A DNA stretch of 64,000 nucleotides from Megalobrama amblycephala. Lineage: Eukaryota > Chordata > Actinopteri > Cypriniformes > Xenocyprididae. Position numbers and translations under genes: made by a program. Positions 11,136 to 23,217 of the stretch are shown piece by piece; position 1 is the first letter of the stretch; each line of letters opens with the position of its first letter. Below the pieces are notes generated by a model that saw nothing but the letters and a program-made list of their open reading frames with translations, did no database searches and was not told where the DNA came from. Where the stretch lies: positions 56,307,457 to 56,371,456 of the forward strand of contig NC_063045.1 of assembly GCF_018812025.1 (NCBI RefSeq). Reading direction: 5' to 3'.

Positions 11136-11810
11136 CACATTATCAATACATTAACATTTTTCAAATCCGTTAAAGGATTGTTACGCTGCAATAATTAGGT
11201 CGGCCGGAACCGAGAACATTTCCTATAACACTAGATATACCTGTACATCAGAATAAGAATGGCATCTACGCTAATATCTGTCTCTCTGCTTATCCTGAGG
11301 TTTGCCGGGTGCTGGATCCAGGCCGTATCCAGATCAGATGGAGAACCTGTGTCTGGACCTGACTACAACGTAGCCCAGGAGACAATGAGCCTACAGATCC
11401 AGTTCTGGCTGCATCTATAATTCAGATTTTTAATCTCCGTATCCGCTTACATATATTTATATATAATCTATTTTTAATCTCTATAATAAAAATGTATAAT
11501 TCAGATTTTGATCTCCATATCCATTTACATATATTATATATATCTTCCAAGGGGTTTTTTCCCTCCTAGGACTTTTTTCCCAGTGTTAGCATGCTGGGTT
11601 TTTCTCCTAGGGGTTTTTTTCCACCCCTGGGAGTCAGCCGACATTGGCTTAATGTAGCACCATCTTGTATATGTTACATATTACCACGCTTGCTTGTACA
11701 GCTTATTTTTAACCACTTCTCTTTTTTCTGTGCTTCTAATATGTAAAGCTGCTTTGAAACAATTACCAATTGTAAAAAGCGCTATATAAATAAATTTGAC
11801 ATGACATGAC
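11136..11810 (+). other. L2 3' untranslated region and tail
   Basis: It carries the L2-type 3' end used for target-primed reverse transcription: TTTGAAACAATTACCAATTG, then AAAGCGCTATATAAATAAA and a degenerate pentanucleotide tail. It also contains two CTCCTAGG...TTTTTTCC boxes. It is about 99% identical to 17650-18330. Confidence 0.88.
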
Positions 11811-11854
11811 AGTCTCGTTCATCTGAATCAGTTCGTTCTGTTCATTGATTATGT

Positions 11855-12218
11855 ACTATGTCCAACTGCCCTGCACATCTGGTTGGTGAGGTCTGAAAAC
11901 GCGCTCTGATGCCGGAAGTGATCTCTCACGCGTATACTTCAAGGAGTGCAAGAGATCACTTCCGCTTCGTGTCTTAGGACATCAATGTGTCGTCACGAGC
12001 CGCAGGGTTTAATTTGGATTTGTCTGTGCATGTTTTTCTGACTCTTATAGATGGAATTCCCATTGCCATGCATTATTTGACTGACAGACGGCAACGGTTG
12101 GAGTTAAAAATTATCATTTGTGTTCTACTGAAGAAACAAAGTCACCTATATCTAAGATGCCCTGGGGGTAAGCAGATAAACATCCAATTTTCATTTTTGG
12201 GTGAACTATCCCTTTAAG
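11855..12218. mobile_element. TTAA-family element, half copy D1
   Basis: The right end reads TTTTTGGGTGAACTATCCC then TTTAAG at 12218. Its interior (TCCAACTGCCCTG, GAGGTCTG, AACGCGCTCTGATGC) reappears in the same orientation at 48000-48090. Its outer arm (GGACATCAATGTGTCGTCAC) reappears inverted at 47868-47940. Together the two half copies describe one left arm-core-right arm element. No protein is encoded. Confidence 0.65.
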
Positions 12219-14030
12219 TCTGTGCCATCTTAATTAAATATTGAATAATTATGACCCGATCTGGCGAAATGAGTCGGAAGTCGCAACGTTCTATTTCAAA
12301 ATAGTTTTCCAATGAAAAAAATCGATGTTGTTAAGCCTAATTTCAAAGAACAGACTGTTCAAAAGTAATGCTCCCAAAGTTTCGTAGTCCAGATAATTGC
12401 AGTAACCCTAAATGGCTATTAAATCTTGACATGGTTTTACTAAATTCGCTGGAAATGAACTTCTCAACTCCTCTCGTCACTTCATGAGCATTATCCCGGT
12501 ATCCCTGAAACGTCATTATCTCTGCTCTACAAATATGGTGTTACACGTTGTATAGAACCAATCAAAAGCTTAGAAATGTAAACACACTGATTTTTAACAA
12601 TGGGAAGCCCCGTTTCGACTGACAGGCACGCGATCGGTCCAGCCATCCTCCTGTCAGACTAGCGCGCCTTATAAAATAAAACTTCCCAATTTGCGTAGTC
12701 TCTCTTTAAAAGCCAATAAAAATCGAATCCATATAGGTAGCACAAAAATTCTGTTTGGTACAAAACCAAAGACGTTAAACTTTCATATCAAGCCTCCAAC
12801 AATGGTGTTGTTTTCACCCTCTAATGAGTCTGAGTAATATGCGTTTACAACAAAAATAGCACAGCCGCTAACTGAATACAGGTATGTATTTCACGTGCTC
12901 AGCTTCATGAAAAATGCACAATCATAAAAATCGCACATCAATATTTAGAGCAGATTCTCAAGATTAAAATGAATCCAAAATCGATACTATTCATTGATCA
13001 CAAGATATTACTCACGGAATGATTTAACATGCTTGGCTAAATGAGTGCTCATCTCTCCGGGATGCAGTGTGTATCCAATGTTCCCGGACCCATCCATGTT
13101 CGTTTTCCAGCGTGGAATAACACAAAATAGATATAATTTTAAAGCTTAGAATCTCATCTTTTTAATGCATCTAACCATTTTGAAAAACTCCTAACGAGTG
13201 CTGAGAAGCTCCTCTAAACCGGAGTTTACCGCCCGTTGGCGCCACCTGGCTGCGGAAAAAATGAACAAAAAATTTTCAAACTATTCTTTATAATATCACC
13301 ACGAAATTTGAATCAGATGCAGCTCACGTATATGAGAGCATCACCAAAAAAGAATTTTTTAGCGATCTTATTGTGTTCCTGAGTTATTCCATGTCAAATA
13401 AAAAAATAAAAATTATTTTTAAAAAATTATATATATTTTTTGTCTTTTATCAGCTGTTTCTCTGCAAGAAAATGTCCAAATGTAATGTAATTTATATTTT
13501 CTTAAAATTTAAAATGTTTTCTAACAAATGATACCTACCTTTTGACTCTCCTTGCTAGAGTTTTGGAGTTATGAGTCTTTACTTTTGTGTGTGTCGCTCA
13601 TAAAAAAAAATGTCTTTGGTCAAATTAAGCTGTAAAATAAATAGTTTATCCCTTTAAATGCAATGGATTTTGAAAGATATCAACAAAAAAATGGGCAAAA
13701 AACTTTAAAAGCGATAGGGATATGAAAAAAGGAAGATTACAGTTTTCTATTATGTCTTTCCAAGACAGCAGGAAAGATTTCGGCGGTAGTTTCTGAGGAT
13801 GTCTAGAATGAAATGACAGTGTTATTGCCTGAACAACTTAAAGGAACAGTTCCACACTACACGGAAATCCTGTCATCATTTACTTACTCTCACATCATTA
13901 CAAATCTGTTTGATTTTTGGGAAAAGTTTTCAAACATCATCCACATTTGTGCATATTCAAACTGGGTATATTGTGATCAGTGTTGCTATCGTTAACTAAT
14001 GTAACCTTGGCAACTAACTGAAATAAGTTT
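12219..14030. other. Unassigned sequence, possibly old repeats
   Basis: No gene is recognised. ATTATGACCCGATCTGGCG at about 12248 resembles TTGACCCGATCTGTGC near 15662, hinting at a dispersed repeat. The word AAAGGAACAGTTCCACACTA at 13843 looks like a decayed TTAA-family end. The rest is AT-rich without clear ends. Confidence 0.35.
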
Positions 14031-14230
14031 AAAGGTGCTCTAAGCCAAAGACTATAGAATAACACAAGATGTGTCACTCGTATTGTTTTGAATGGGAGAA
14101 AGTGTAACGCGCAATATGGCGGAATAAGTCCCGCCTTCTAAATAACAGCCAATCGCCGCCTGGTAAAGTCATCGCGTCACTGCAGTGGCTGTTAGAAGCA
14201 CCGGTTTCTATAGAAACAGACTTCACCATA
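14031..14230 (+). repeat. Dispersed repeat, copy 1 (GACTATAGAATAACACAAG type)
   Basis: About 175 bp from AAAGACTATAGAATAACACA to CCGGTTTCTATAGAAACAG is closely matched at 46915-47085, including AATATGGCGGAATAAGTCCC and AGCCAATCGCCG. The upstream TTTAAAGGTGCTCTAAGCC resembles a TTAA-type transposon end. It is probably part of a non-autonomous DNA element and is non-coding. Confidence 0.7.
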
Positions 14231-14593
14231 TCTAAATCATTGCGGAGCAGATCTATGGTTTGAAAAAGCATGTGACCAAAGCTTTGGAAGTCTGTGACAT
14301 ACGTAATCACTCTTGTCTTGAATCAGTTCTATCTAATCTAATCGAATCTCATCTAATGATGTGATCATAACTGACGTGAGTAGCCTAGTTAAAAATGTTT
14401 TGGGTGAGCTGTTTAACCCTTATGTTCTGTTCAGGGTCTCTGAGACCCTAGCAATAAAGCATTATTAAATGCATTTTCCTTTATGCATCAGCTGAAGCGC
14501 CAATTTTTTCAAACCAGCTGTCTCGACCTTCCGATACTGCATGATTTTCGAAGCTTCAAATGACATCAATCATGTGGTATTGTCATTTCGATA
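14231..14593. other. Unassigned sequence
   Basis: No gene or repeat end is identified between the dispersed repeat and the hAT-like element. Confidence 0.4.
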
Positions 14594-15107
14594 CAGTGGC
14601 TGCGTCCGAAAACTGGAAAATGCTGCCTTCTTAGGACACAATTCAAGGTAGTAAGGCATCAAGGCACGTCCGAATCCAATGTTAGCTTCACTTCCTGTCT
14701 CATGAGATACCTTGCTCAAATCGATTTTTGAAGGAAGCATAGATGTATCCTTAGCTGCCTTTGATATCCCACAATCCTGTGCTTTCCATTCTGTGACAGT
14801 TGAGCTAGAAAAATAAAGATGGCATCCGAAAGTTGCGTTTGCTGCTCAGTTTGTGTATAAATGTACGATTTTGACCAACATATTTCAATTTTGATATCAT
14901 TTCTATCGAGAAATTACTACTGTAATAATTAAATATTTGTTTAGTTCTCGCCAAAGCTTGCGCTATATAGATCATTAAACCGTTACGCTGCCTCAGAAGT
15001 CTGTCTGAAATCAGTTGGTGAGGTGCCTTCATGCACAAACGCTGCCATACAAGTCATTCTCTTATAAGGCAGCAAGACAGCTACCTGGGTTTTTGGACAC
15101 AGCCACT
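14594..15107. mobile_element. hAT-like MITE, copy 1 (CAGTGGCTGCGTCCGAAAAC ends)
   Basis: The left end CAGTGGCTGCGTCCGAAAAC is inverted at the right end (GTTTTTGGACACAGCCACTG region). Terminal CAG and TIR sequence fit hAT. The whole length is matched by the copy at 24658-25470 apart from a nested insert there. Clear 8-bp target duplications are not preserved (TTTCGATA versus TGTGATAC). Short internal frames are not transposase. Confidence 0.8.
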
Positions 15108-16894
15108 GTGTGATACAATAGTGCGTCGAAAACTATGTCGGAGCACCGGAGCCCCGGTATCAACCGTCCCATCACTAGTGGACACTCACATTGGGACTTT
15201 ATCAGCACACTAGGATTCTTGGACTGTTTTAGGGTATGGTACTTTGGACTGTATGCTTTTAACAGACTGAGTTTTCCTGGTTTTATTGTGTTGTTTTAAA
15301 GTTTCATGTGAATATTGTAAATACACAATTCTTATTTAACTTTACCACTGTTTTATGTCTCATTCTTTTAACCACTAACAAACTCACACAGTAAAATCTG
15401 ACCCCATTTTTAAATCTTGTGACTCAACCGATTTGGCTGATTGTTACAATATCTCAGAAAAACTGAATCGTTTTAGCTGTAATTTTCTAACAGTTCATGG
15501 GTTCATTTGTTACCATTCATGAAGCAATTTGGGAACTGGATGATACCTAGTGAGGTGTAAACTGTCATTATCTCTCTCAATTTCACTCATATTTCCAAGG
15601 CAAAGTCCCAAATCACTTCACACTTCCTGTGACTGGCGGTTTTGTGTATGAGCTTAAACATTTGACCCGATCTGTGCAAATCGTATTGTGACATACTGCG
15701 TTTTAAAAAGCAAATCTCTTCCGTAACCCGTTACCTATCTATGTACAGTACCTCTGACATACGAATTTGTCATTCAGAGATTTTCCTCCTCCCCAAGCCA
15801 TTCCTCTCCCACTTCCAGCAGTCATCCATTTCTCATCTCCTTCTCAATTCCTCCTCCAGCATGTAATCTGTACTTGACGGATTCCTTCCATTTCTTTTGC
15901 ATTAGTGGCAGTCTCTTCCCGGGATCATTATCTTGACAAACACACACCCCCTTAAAAAAACAGTCTACCTGACAATGCTGATAATGACACGCCACTTATA
16001 ACAGCTGCTTAGCAATCTACTTCAAGATTAAAGGAAATATCTCAGACAAAATCACACTGCACAATTATCACACATCCCCAGTTACCATTTTATCAGCATC
16101 TTAAAACACCATTTCACTGGATGTGCAGAGAGTTATTTTCTGATGAGGCAGACATGTTCCAGGTCTCCAAAGAAACCCACTGATTGACCGCCGGACATCC
16201 ATGAGTGATTGAGCTCAATTATAGTATCTTGTTTTCTCTGAAGACCATCATCTCAGCTGCCTTCAGAGAGAAGAGAACTGGAGAGTCAATTAACAGACAT
16301 GGCATGAAATCTGAAGACTTGAGAACCTGATTGTCTGTACTCAGATAAAATGATACCTGGTGCTACAAACACTACCTTGTCCATCTTTTACAGCTCAAAC
16401 ATCTGATTGCCATATTGCTGCTGGCAAGATGACTGGTCAAGAACCCTTGTGATATATGCAAAGAGGAAAAGATGAGAAGTTGAAGCAATCCCATAATGCA
16501 TCACGGCATGAGAGTCTCAGGGAAAAAAAATAATCCAATAGAAAAGTTGATTAAATATACTTATAGTGTAAGTTCGCCAATTTTCAATCCACTTTGCATT
16601 GTTACAATGTCAGTAGTATTTGTGAATGAACAATGTTTACTCATTCTCCATGTTACCTGTACTGAGAAATTCACATGTATTTGTCTGCTGCATGAAGGAA
16701 AATGCACAGAATACACTTCTGGATTTTTTTATCCCCGCCCACAGACAGTTGAATTGACAGAGGGTTATTATGCCTACTCTTTAAAAAGGACCTCCTGGAA
16801 CGCAATTTCAACTAAGGGGGACCACAGGAACAACACGCAGATACAGAGGAAAAGCGGCTAAAATGTAAGTAAAGTGGCAGCCCCTTACGGACGA
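15108..16894. other. Unassigned sequence
   Basis: No recognisable gene. A frame of 121 codons at 16496-16861 lacks recognisable motifs and ends in a CAACACGCAGATACAGAGG stretch of repeat-like character. The remainder has ordinary intergenic composition. Confidence 0.4.
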
Positions 16895-17625
16895 CTTTTC
16901 TGCATAAACTAAACAAAACACCAACATAAAGTCCAAGCCTGGTCCTCTCTCATCCTAGACTGGGTAAACCCAGCCTGATCTGCTAGCGATTTGATTTCGC
17001 TCGGCAACTCAGTCTGGAAACCCGTACATTCATTTCTGCTGCATCTGTTACACTTTTGCGGGAACCAATCACAGACTAGCTTATCCACCTTGCTCGCTAT
17101 TGGCGGGTACAGAGCTCTTTCTATGGCTCTGGGCGGGTATAACACGATGACGTCTCTCGCACGACAGTCAATCCAATTCCTTTTAACCTCTCAACGATGC
17201 TAAATGACTTCTTTAGTTTAGCAAACAAATCGCTCGACTGGGTGTAAATGCCACTCACTTTCATGTTTTTTTTGCACAACCTGCAAAAATCGCTCGATGC
17301 CATTGCTGCTTCTGCAAACCGCCGATCAATGCTACAAACCAATACAAACTATAAACCTGTCTGGAGTTTTCGCATCGCTCTGCAAAAGTATGTCACCCAG
17401 ATCATTGATCTGATTGGTTGAAGGACTATCCAATTGCATGAATAATGCTCGTTGATCACGCCTCTTGTGCAGTATGAAATGCATAGCAAACTCCCCAGAC
17501 CAATGTTCAATTTTAAATTGAGCTTGGTCTGGTGATAGCCAGACAACTCTCATCCTTCATTGTTGTCACTCCTCCTTTTAACCTTCCAGAGCTCCTCCAT
17601 GAGACTCAAGACTCGCTCCGTTCCC
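16895..17625 (-). mobile_element. LTR remnant related to 6082-6412, split by a MITE
   Basis: ACATAAAGTCCAAGCCTGG, TCCTCTCTCATCCT (to 16956) and then, after the insert, TCATTGTTGTCACTCCTCC, TTTTAACCTTCCAGAGCTCC and CGCTCCGTTCCC follow the order of the LTR at 6200-6390, with more divergence. The right side is cut by the L2 tail that starts at about 17626. Confidence 0.75.
16947..17556. mobile_element. MITE inserted in the LTR remnant
   Basis: The 592-bp sequence 16957-17548 interrupts LTR homology and is flanked by CTCATCCT on both sides; the shared word is CTCTCATCCT, so the true duplication is 8-10 bp. Ends are imperfect inverted repeats: AGACTGGGTAAACCCAGCC on the left against AGTTGTCTGGCTATCACCAG on the right, reversed. 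An 8-bp duplication suggests hAT, but the ends are not typical, so the class is uncertain. No transposase is present. Confidence 0.75.
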
Positions 17626-18336
17626 ACACATCTCTTTGCTCTTGCATACACATAACACATTATCAATACATTAACATTTTTCAAATCCGTTAAAGGATTG
17701 TTACGCTGCAATAATTAGGTCGGCCGGAACCGAGAACATTTCCTATAACACTAGATATACCTGTACATCAGAATAAGAATGGCATCTACGCTAATATCTG
17801 TCTCTCTGCTTATCCTGAGGTTTGCCGGGTGCTGGATCCAGGCCGTATCCAGATCAGATGGAGAACCTGTGTCTGGACCTGACTACAACGTAGCCCAGGA
17901 GACAATGGGCCTACAGATCCAGTTCTGGCTGCATCTATAATTCAGATTTTTAATCCCCGTATCCGCTTACATATATTTATATATAATCTATTTTTAATCT
18001 CTATAATAAAAATGTATAATTCAGATTTTGATCTCCATATCCATTTACATATATTATATATATCTTCCAAGGGGTTTTTTCCCTCCTAGGACTTTTTTCC
18101 CAGTGTTAGCACGCTGGGTTTTTCTCCTAGGGGTTTTTTTTCCACCCCTGGGAGTCAGCCGACATTGGCTTAATGTAGCACCATCTTGTATATGTTACAT
18201 ATTACCACGCTTGTTTGTAAAGCTTATTTTTAACCACTTCCCTTTTTTCTGTGCTTCTAATATGTAAAGCTGCTTTGAAACAATTACCAATTGTAAAAGC
18301 GCTATATAAATAAATTTGACTTGACTTGACTTGACT
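17626..18336 (+). mobile_element. 5'-truncated L2 LINE, 3' end only
   Basis: It starts within the last codons of ORF2 (ACACATCTCTTTGCTCTTGC) and matches 11110-11800 almost base for base, ending with GCGCTATATAAATAAA and (TTGAC)4. I count about six substitutions and two single-base length changes in roughly 690 bp. The 5' truncation is typical of LINE insertion. Confidence 0.93.
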
Positions 18337-18925
18337 AGGCACGGTTGCCTTGAACTGAGCCCAAGCGCGATTGTCCCCCTTCCCCACTCCCCAGCTTGAC
18401 TGCACTCATATTGCACATAACGTTCCTGGCCGGAGCATGCTTACATCATATACGATGCAACTTTTTGTATGGAAGAAAACAGGAAGAAATGCACTTTCGC
18501 TAAGGTACTGCCTAAAAGATTTATCATTTATGACGCGCAGCAATTTTCACTTGCACGTATCAGAGGATTATTACAAAAGCAGCTGATGTTAATGGAGGAA
18601 TTTGCAGCTTTACTCGCAAACTACAATTCTTATTTATCAATAAGGTGAAAACCAGACCCGTTATAAACCTAAATACACTCAAATTAATTACATGAATTGA
18701 AAAGTGTACTATCAAAGTAGTAATAAAGATGTTTGTCATTGTAATAATGATTACAGTAGCACACACAAAAGTAGTAGCTGTGGCCCACCTCTTCCAAGCA
18801 GGCCAGGGACGGCTAAACGAACCACGCAAAGGCACAGAACGGAGCGATCACACTTGTCAAACAAACCGGGCTTTGGGGGTCAAACGCACTCCGGCACGGT
18901 TCAGAGTGCCTAGTGTGAGTACACA
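18333..18925. mobile_element. TIR element abutting the L2 tail
   Basis: ACTAGGCACGGTTGCC at the left and, inverted, GGCACGGTTCAGAGTGCCTAGTG at the right form imperfect terminal inverted repeats; the inner GAGCCCAAGCGCG word pairs with CGGGCTTTGGGGG. No transposase is visible. The left end coincides with the last TTGAC repeat, so the L2 probably inserted exactly at or near its edge. Confidence 0.5.
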
Positions 18926-19474
18926 CTTACTCTTTGAATTCTTCTGATTTCTGTAGTCATGTAGCTCCATTTCAATTTTTTCACCTTTCTACTACATAGG
19001 CAGCCAAGTTTTATTGAAAGCCCATTTTGCCAGCGGTGAAGTACCCCTTTAATTCAATATTGATTGATAAGTAATGCTAATCGTTTTTAGTTAATCATCT
19101 GTTTATTTAAGTTCCTGCTTATTCTCAGTTCAGGGTCCGGTATTGTTTGTGTCTCGCATGTTGGCTTGTTATCTCGTTCATAATAAATCTTATGTTATTG
19201 AATCTTCGTCTTCACTGGAACCTTAGCGTTACATCATCAATCAATTGTTAAATCAGACGAATCTCTTTTTCGCTTTGCAAGCAGGGTTCTTGACTATAAT
19301 TTGCAGGTCATCTTGATCTTAAAATACTGCACAATCCCAGAATGCACTGTGACAAACGCAGTGAAAAAATTAATTGAAGATGCCAGATGAACTGTGAGAA
19401 ATGTTGATTATAAATATTCCTACTTTCCAATACTGAAAAGGATAAATAAAATTAAATAATTAAATCAAATCATA

Positions 19475-19478
<4 letters not shown>
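18926..19478. other. Unassigned sequence
   Basis: No gene is recognised. AT-rich sequence precedes the TA microsatellite. Confidence 0.4.
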
Positions 19479-19525
<47 letters not shown>

Positions 19526-19532
19526 AAAAAAA
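19479..19532. repeat. (TA)n microsatellite with A tract
   Basis: About 20 TA units are followed by about 12 A residues. Confidence 0.95.
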
Positions 19533-19751
19533 GTTACATTCCTCACCAATCAATTGTGTGTCAAATCTCATTTATTACACATGCTGCATCTGTCCCATGA
19601 ACTGCAGGGCATCTCGCTCTTCAAATACTGCACAAGTACAAATCCTATCTGTCTTCCCCATGTCAACTGGTTAGTACATGATGTTCCTGCACGTTTAGTC
19701 CTCAAAAAGAGGCTGACTTTGGCTCTTGGGATGGTTGGAGGGTTTTCAAGA

Positions 19752-20076
19752 TTGATGACAGACCCCGCTAAGGATCCATCTACTTATCTCAGTCCCACAA
19801 ATATTCCCATGATGGCTAATTACCCGCCGTACACTGCAATGTGGCACACCAGTACTACCAGCGGGAACCAGTACAGACAGTGTGGTGGAGGTGGGAGGGG
19901 GACGGCCCGCCCTTGTGGCACACGCTGCCTGTGTTCTCATTTTCTGCAGTGGTACCACAAAGGTTTTCAGATCTCAACATTCACAGTACAGCCCTTCGTG
20001 CTTCAAAGATCTGCCTTCAAACAATGAAGCGCCTCACAGGACCCGGGTGGAAATCAAAGAGGAGTTTATTATCCAG
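19752..20076 (+). pseudogene. Candidate host exon(s) or pseudo-exon, product not recognised
   Basis: Two adjoining pieces look protein-coding but lie in different frames. The first (about 19752-19880) reads DPSTYLSPTNIPMMANYPPY then TAMWHTSTTSGNQYRQ. The second (19950-20076, 127 bp) is preceded by a pyrimidine-rich TTCTCATTTTCTGCAG acceptor and ends CAG|GTTAAC like a donor; one frame reads RSQHSQYSPSCFKDLPSNNE followed by APHRTRVEIKEEFIIQ. The Pro/Ser/Tyr-rich text and an IKEE sumoylation-like motif suggest a transcription-factor tail. I do not recognise the family, and a frameshift between the pieces makes a pseudogene possible. It could also be chance. Confidence 0.3.
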
Positions 20077-20191
20077 GTTAACATTCTCTGAAGCACTCCT
20101 AATTTGGATGTACTTCTCAAGTGGGAAAGTATATAATTGGGACTAATTGTTTAACTTAATGCAGTTAATATTTATCAGGCTTCAATTTCTG

Positions 20192-20393
20192 TACTCTGTA
20201 AAAATTAATTGTTGGTTTAACTTAAAGTAAGTTACCTTACCTGGTTGCCTTAAAATTTTGAGTTCATTGAAATTAAAATGTTGAGTTAATACAATGAAGG
20301 CAATTGATTTAATCAACAGAAACTCAAAATATTATGTTATCTGTACATTTGATAAAATAATAAATGTATAATAAATATTTTTTTTACAGTGTA
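20192..20393 (+). mobile_element. Small MITE, ACTCTGTAAAAA ends, copy 1
   Basis: The left end TACTCTGTAAAAATTAA pairs with the right end TTTTTTTACAGTGTA, with TA at both outer edges. Interior words such as ATTGTTGGTTTAACTTAAAG and TTGATTTAATCAACAG recur inverted at 54290-54509. Confidence 0.8.
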
Positions 20394-20639
20394 TTCACTG
20401 TAAAAATATTACTTTCTTACTCTTATTTTCTATTTTTTTTCCAGTACAATTATCTAAACATTCTTTAGTCAAGATAATTTTGCTTCTCAAGTAAATATAA
20501 GACATTAAGTTGTGTTTTCTGAAAATGTTTATCTTAAAACAATAAAAAAGGAAAATAATCTCCATTTGAATTCATTTTATTTTTCTTACTCCACTGACAG
20601 ATATTTTTTCATTGTTTTAAACTCACTTTAAACTCATTT

Positions 20640-21185
20640 TTTATATTTATATGTTTTATATTTATATGTTTTATATGTTATTTAGATGTTTAATTAAATA
20701 TTTATTATATTTAATACATATATTTATAATCTAAAAAATAATAAATATGATTAATAATAAAATATAAATAAATGTAATAATAATAATAATTATAAACAAT
20801 AATTATTATTGTTATTAAAAATAAAAATATAAAATAAAATTATTTATTAAATATTTTTATTCATTACTTTTAAATAAATAATTTAAATATATAATTCATT
20901 ATGATATTTAATATTATTATTATTAGTAGTATTATATTTAAATGCTTATATTAAATATTTATATTTACAGTTCCCCTCTAAGAATTACAATTATCATTAA
21001 TATTATTATTATGATTAGTAGTAGCAGTAGTAATAAAAATAAAAATAATTTTGTATAAAATTAATAATAAAATAATAAATACATAAAAATAATAAATATA
21101 TTTAATGTTTACTATACACATATCTTAATAATAAGAATAATATTTATTTACTACAGACATGAAGATTCGAGAGTTATACAATTTA
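20640..21185 (+). repeat. AT-rich direct duplication, copy 1
   Basis: The segment ending TTCCCCTCTAAGAATTA, then TAATGTTTACTATACACATATC, CTACAGACATG and GAGAGTTATACA, is matched in the same order at 22640-23292. The upstream AT-rich part is too simple for exact boundaries. Confidence 0.65.
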
Positions 21186-22639
21186 TATATTTTACAATTT
21201 AAATATTTTTAAATGGAAAACAAGACTAAAATAAAAATATATTAAAAAGAAATCATTTTTTTGCAGTGTAGGCAGGCACATACCTTAATGTATTGGCTAC
21301 AAAAATAGCTAACATCTCCAATAGCAGGGCATGTTGTCACAAATAGGGACCTGCCATCAAAATATAAACAGTAAAACACAAAATGAAACATAAAGCAATT
21401 ACTCGAACAAAACAAATGTAAACAGTGTCATGTAATATATAATCTGGCACAAACTCACACATATGGATAATATGCTAAATGTGTCACACTGTCCCTTTCT
21501 CAATTTTATTTTTACAGATACTATACATACTTACTGTACCTAAAGCTACAAACAAATGTAAAGTAATTACACTATGTCCCTTAAGAAGGGTGTTCTCAAT
21601 CTTAGCACACACTTTAATTACAAAGGAAAATGGAAATGGGACACAGAATTCAATGGTTTCTCTGGGGATTATTAAATCCAATTCATGCTACAGGCTCTAT
21701 ACTCAAGACTATCTACTGTACCCAGCCCAACTTTGCATGAGATTTCATCTGGAACATTTTGTTCTCCTAAATTAGCTGACGCTTGCATTATACAAGAACA
21801 CGCATCTAGAAAAAAAAACAGTCTTAAAGTGGAAGTTGCCATCACGAGGTCTTAAAAGTCAGTTAAAATATTTCTCTAGCATACTGAATGCATTTTAGTT
21901 GCCAAGAACCAAATGCATCATTTGCAATTCAATCTTAACAGCAAAATAAAGGAATTGCAGAGCTCAAATAAATATTTCCATAAGAGACGCTCAAACGATT
22001 GAACATTCAGTCCTTTTCAATGAAAGCTGTGCAGAGAAAAATAAAGCAGATATTCTAGCAGGCCAATTTAATTTGTTGCTATGTTCGATATTTTATGAGG
22101 CGCAGTCTTCACTGCTCCCCTCCGTCAATACAGCGTGAGATCAGCATCATTCGGCCGGTAAACCGCTGTTTCATGCATTGGCAATCCAATAATGCATATA
22201 TAACCAGCACGATGGAGCACGGCCACACAAGACAGCACAAAACTACATCAAAAGAGGAGAGAAAGAAAATATTGTCCTTCATTTTTCTTTATGATACTGT
22301 ATGTGCACCAGCAAGTCAGTGACGTTAATTGTTTATTTAATTATAGAAACAGATATACCCAAATGCAGGAAAATGACATCATGACAGTCAAGAGAGAAAG
22401 ATGCTTCTTGGGCTCAGATGGTGTAGCTGAAGTTAAATGACACATGAAAGCTAATAACCTAAATATAACCTAAAGCTAGACAAGCACCAAATCAGAAATT
22501 ACCACCATAAATCAAACGGCATGGACATTTCACCAGGGACTGTACTGTAATTATGAATAATATTATTTAAAAATATAAAACAGCAACATAAAATAATAAA
22601 AATGCAATAGTAGAATATTTTAAAATAATTTAAATATGT
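21186..22639. other. Unassigned sequence between duplicated AT-rich blocks
   Basis: No gene or repeat end is recognised. It has ordinary single-copy appearance and slightly lower AT than its flanks. Confidence 0.45.
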
Positions 22640-23177
22640 AATTATTATTATTATTATTATTAATTTTCATTTGGACTATATTTCACATATAAATATGTAT
22701 TAAATATAATACATATTTAATTAAACACGTAAATAAAATATTTTAAAATAAATAATAATAATACATGTTAGTCATATGAATTACATATTTAAATTATTTT
22801 AAAATATAATTCATAGTATGACTAACATGTATTATTATATTTAATATTTTATTTAGGAGTTATTATTATTATATTTAATACATATTTGTATTTGCAATAT
22901 AGTCTATCTGTAAATTATTATTATTATTAATAAAATAATAATATAAAATAAAAAATATAAAATTATAATAATTAAAATAATTAATATAATGTAAATAATT
23001 CAAATGATAATTTTATTATTATTTTTATTATTATTAAATGTTTATATTAAATATTTATTTAATACATATTTATAATTCCCCTTTGAGAATTATCAATATT
23101 ATTATTTATTATTTATATAATAAAAATAATTTGAAAAACAAATAAAATGTGCTTAATGTTTACTATACACATATCTA

Positions 23178-23217
<40 letters not shown>

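Larger units (their letters stand above)
8059..11810 (+). mobile_element. L2-clade LINE, nearly full length
   Basis: The element has a presumed 5' leader from about 8060 (exact start uncertain), an endonuclease/reverse-transcriptase reading frame at 8196-11135, a roughly 650-bp 3' untranslated region, and the L2-type end GCGCTATATAAATAAA followed by short (TTGAC/ATGAC) tail repeats to 11810. The 3' region is duplicated at 17626-18336. It is inserted next to the ATCTGAATCAGTTC repeat found at 7400. No target duplication could be fixed. Lack of frameshifts indicates a young copy. Confidence 0.93.

Noticed and set aside
14594..15107. 8-bp target duplication for the hAT-like element
   Set aside because: Flanks TTTCGATA and TGTGATAC do not match well enough to claim a duplication.
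16496..16861. 121-codon open frame as a gene
   Set aside because: No recognisable motif, no splice or regulatory context, and the 3' part looks like repeat sequence.
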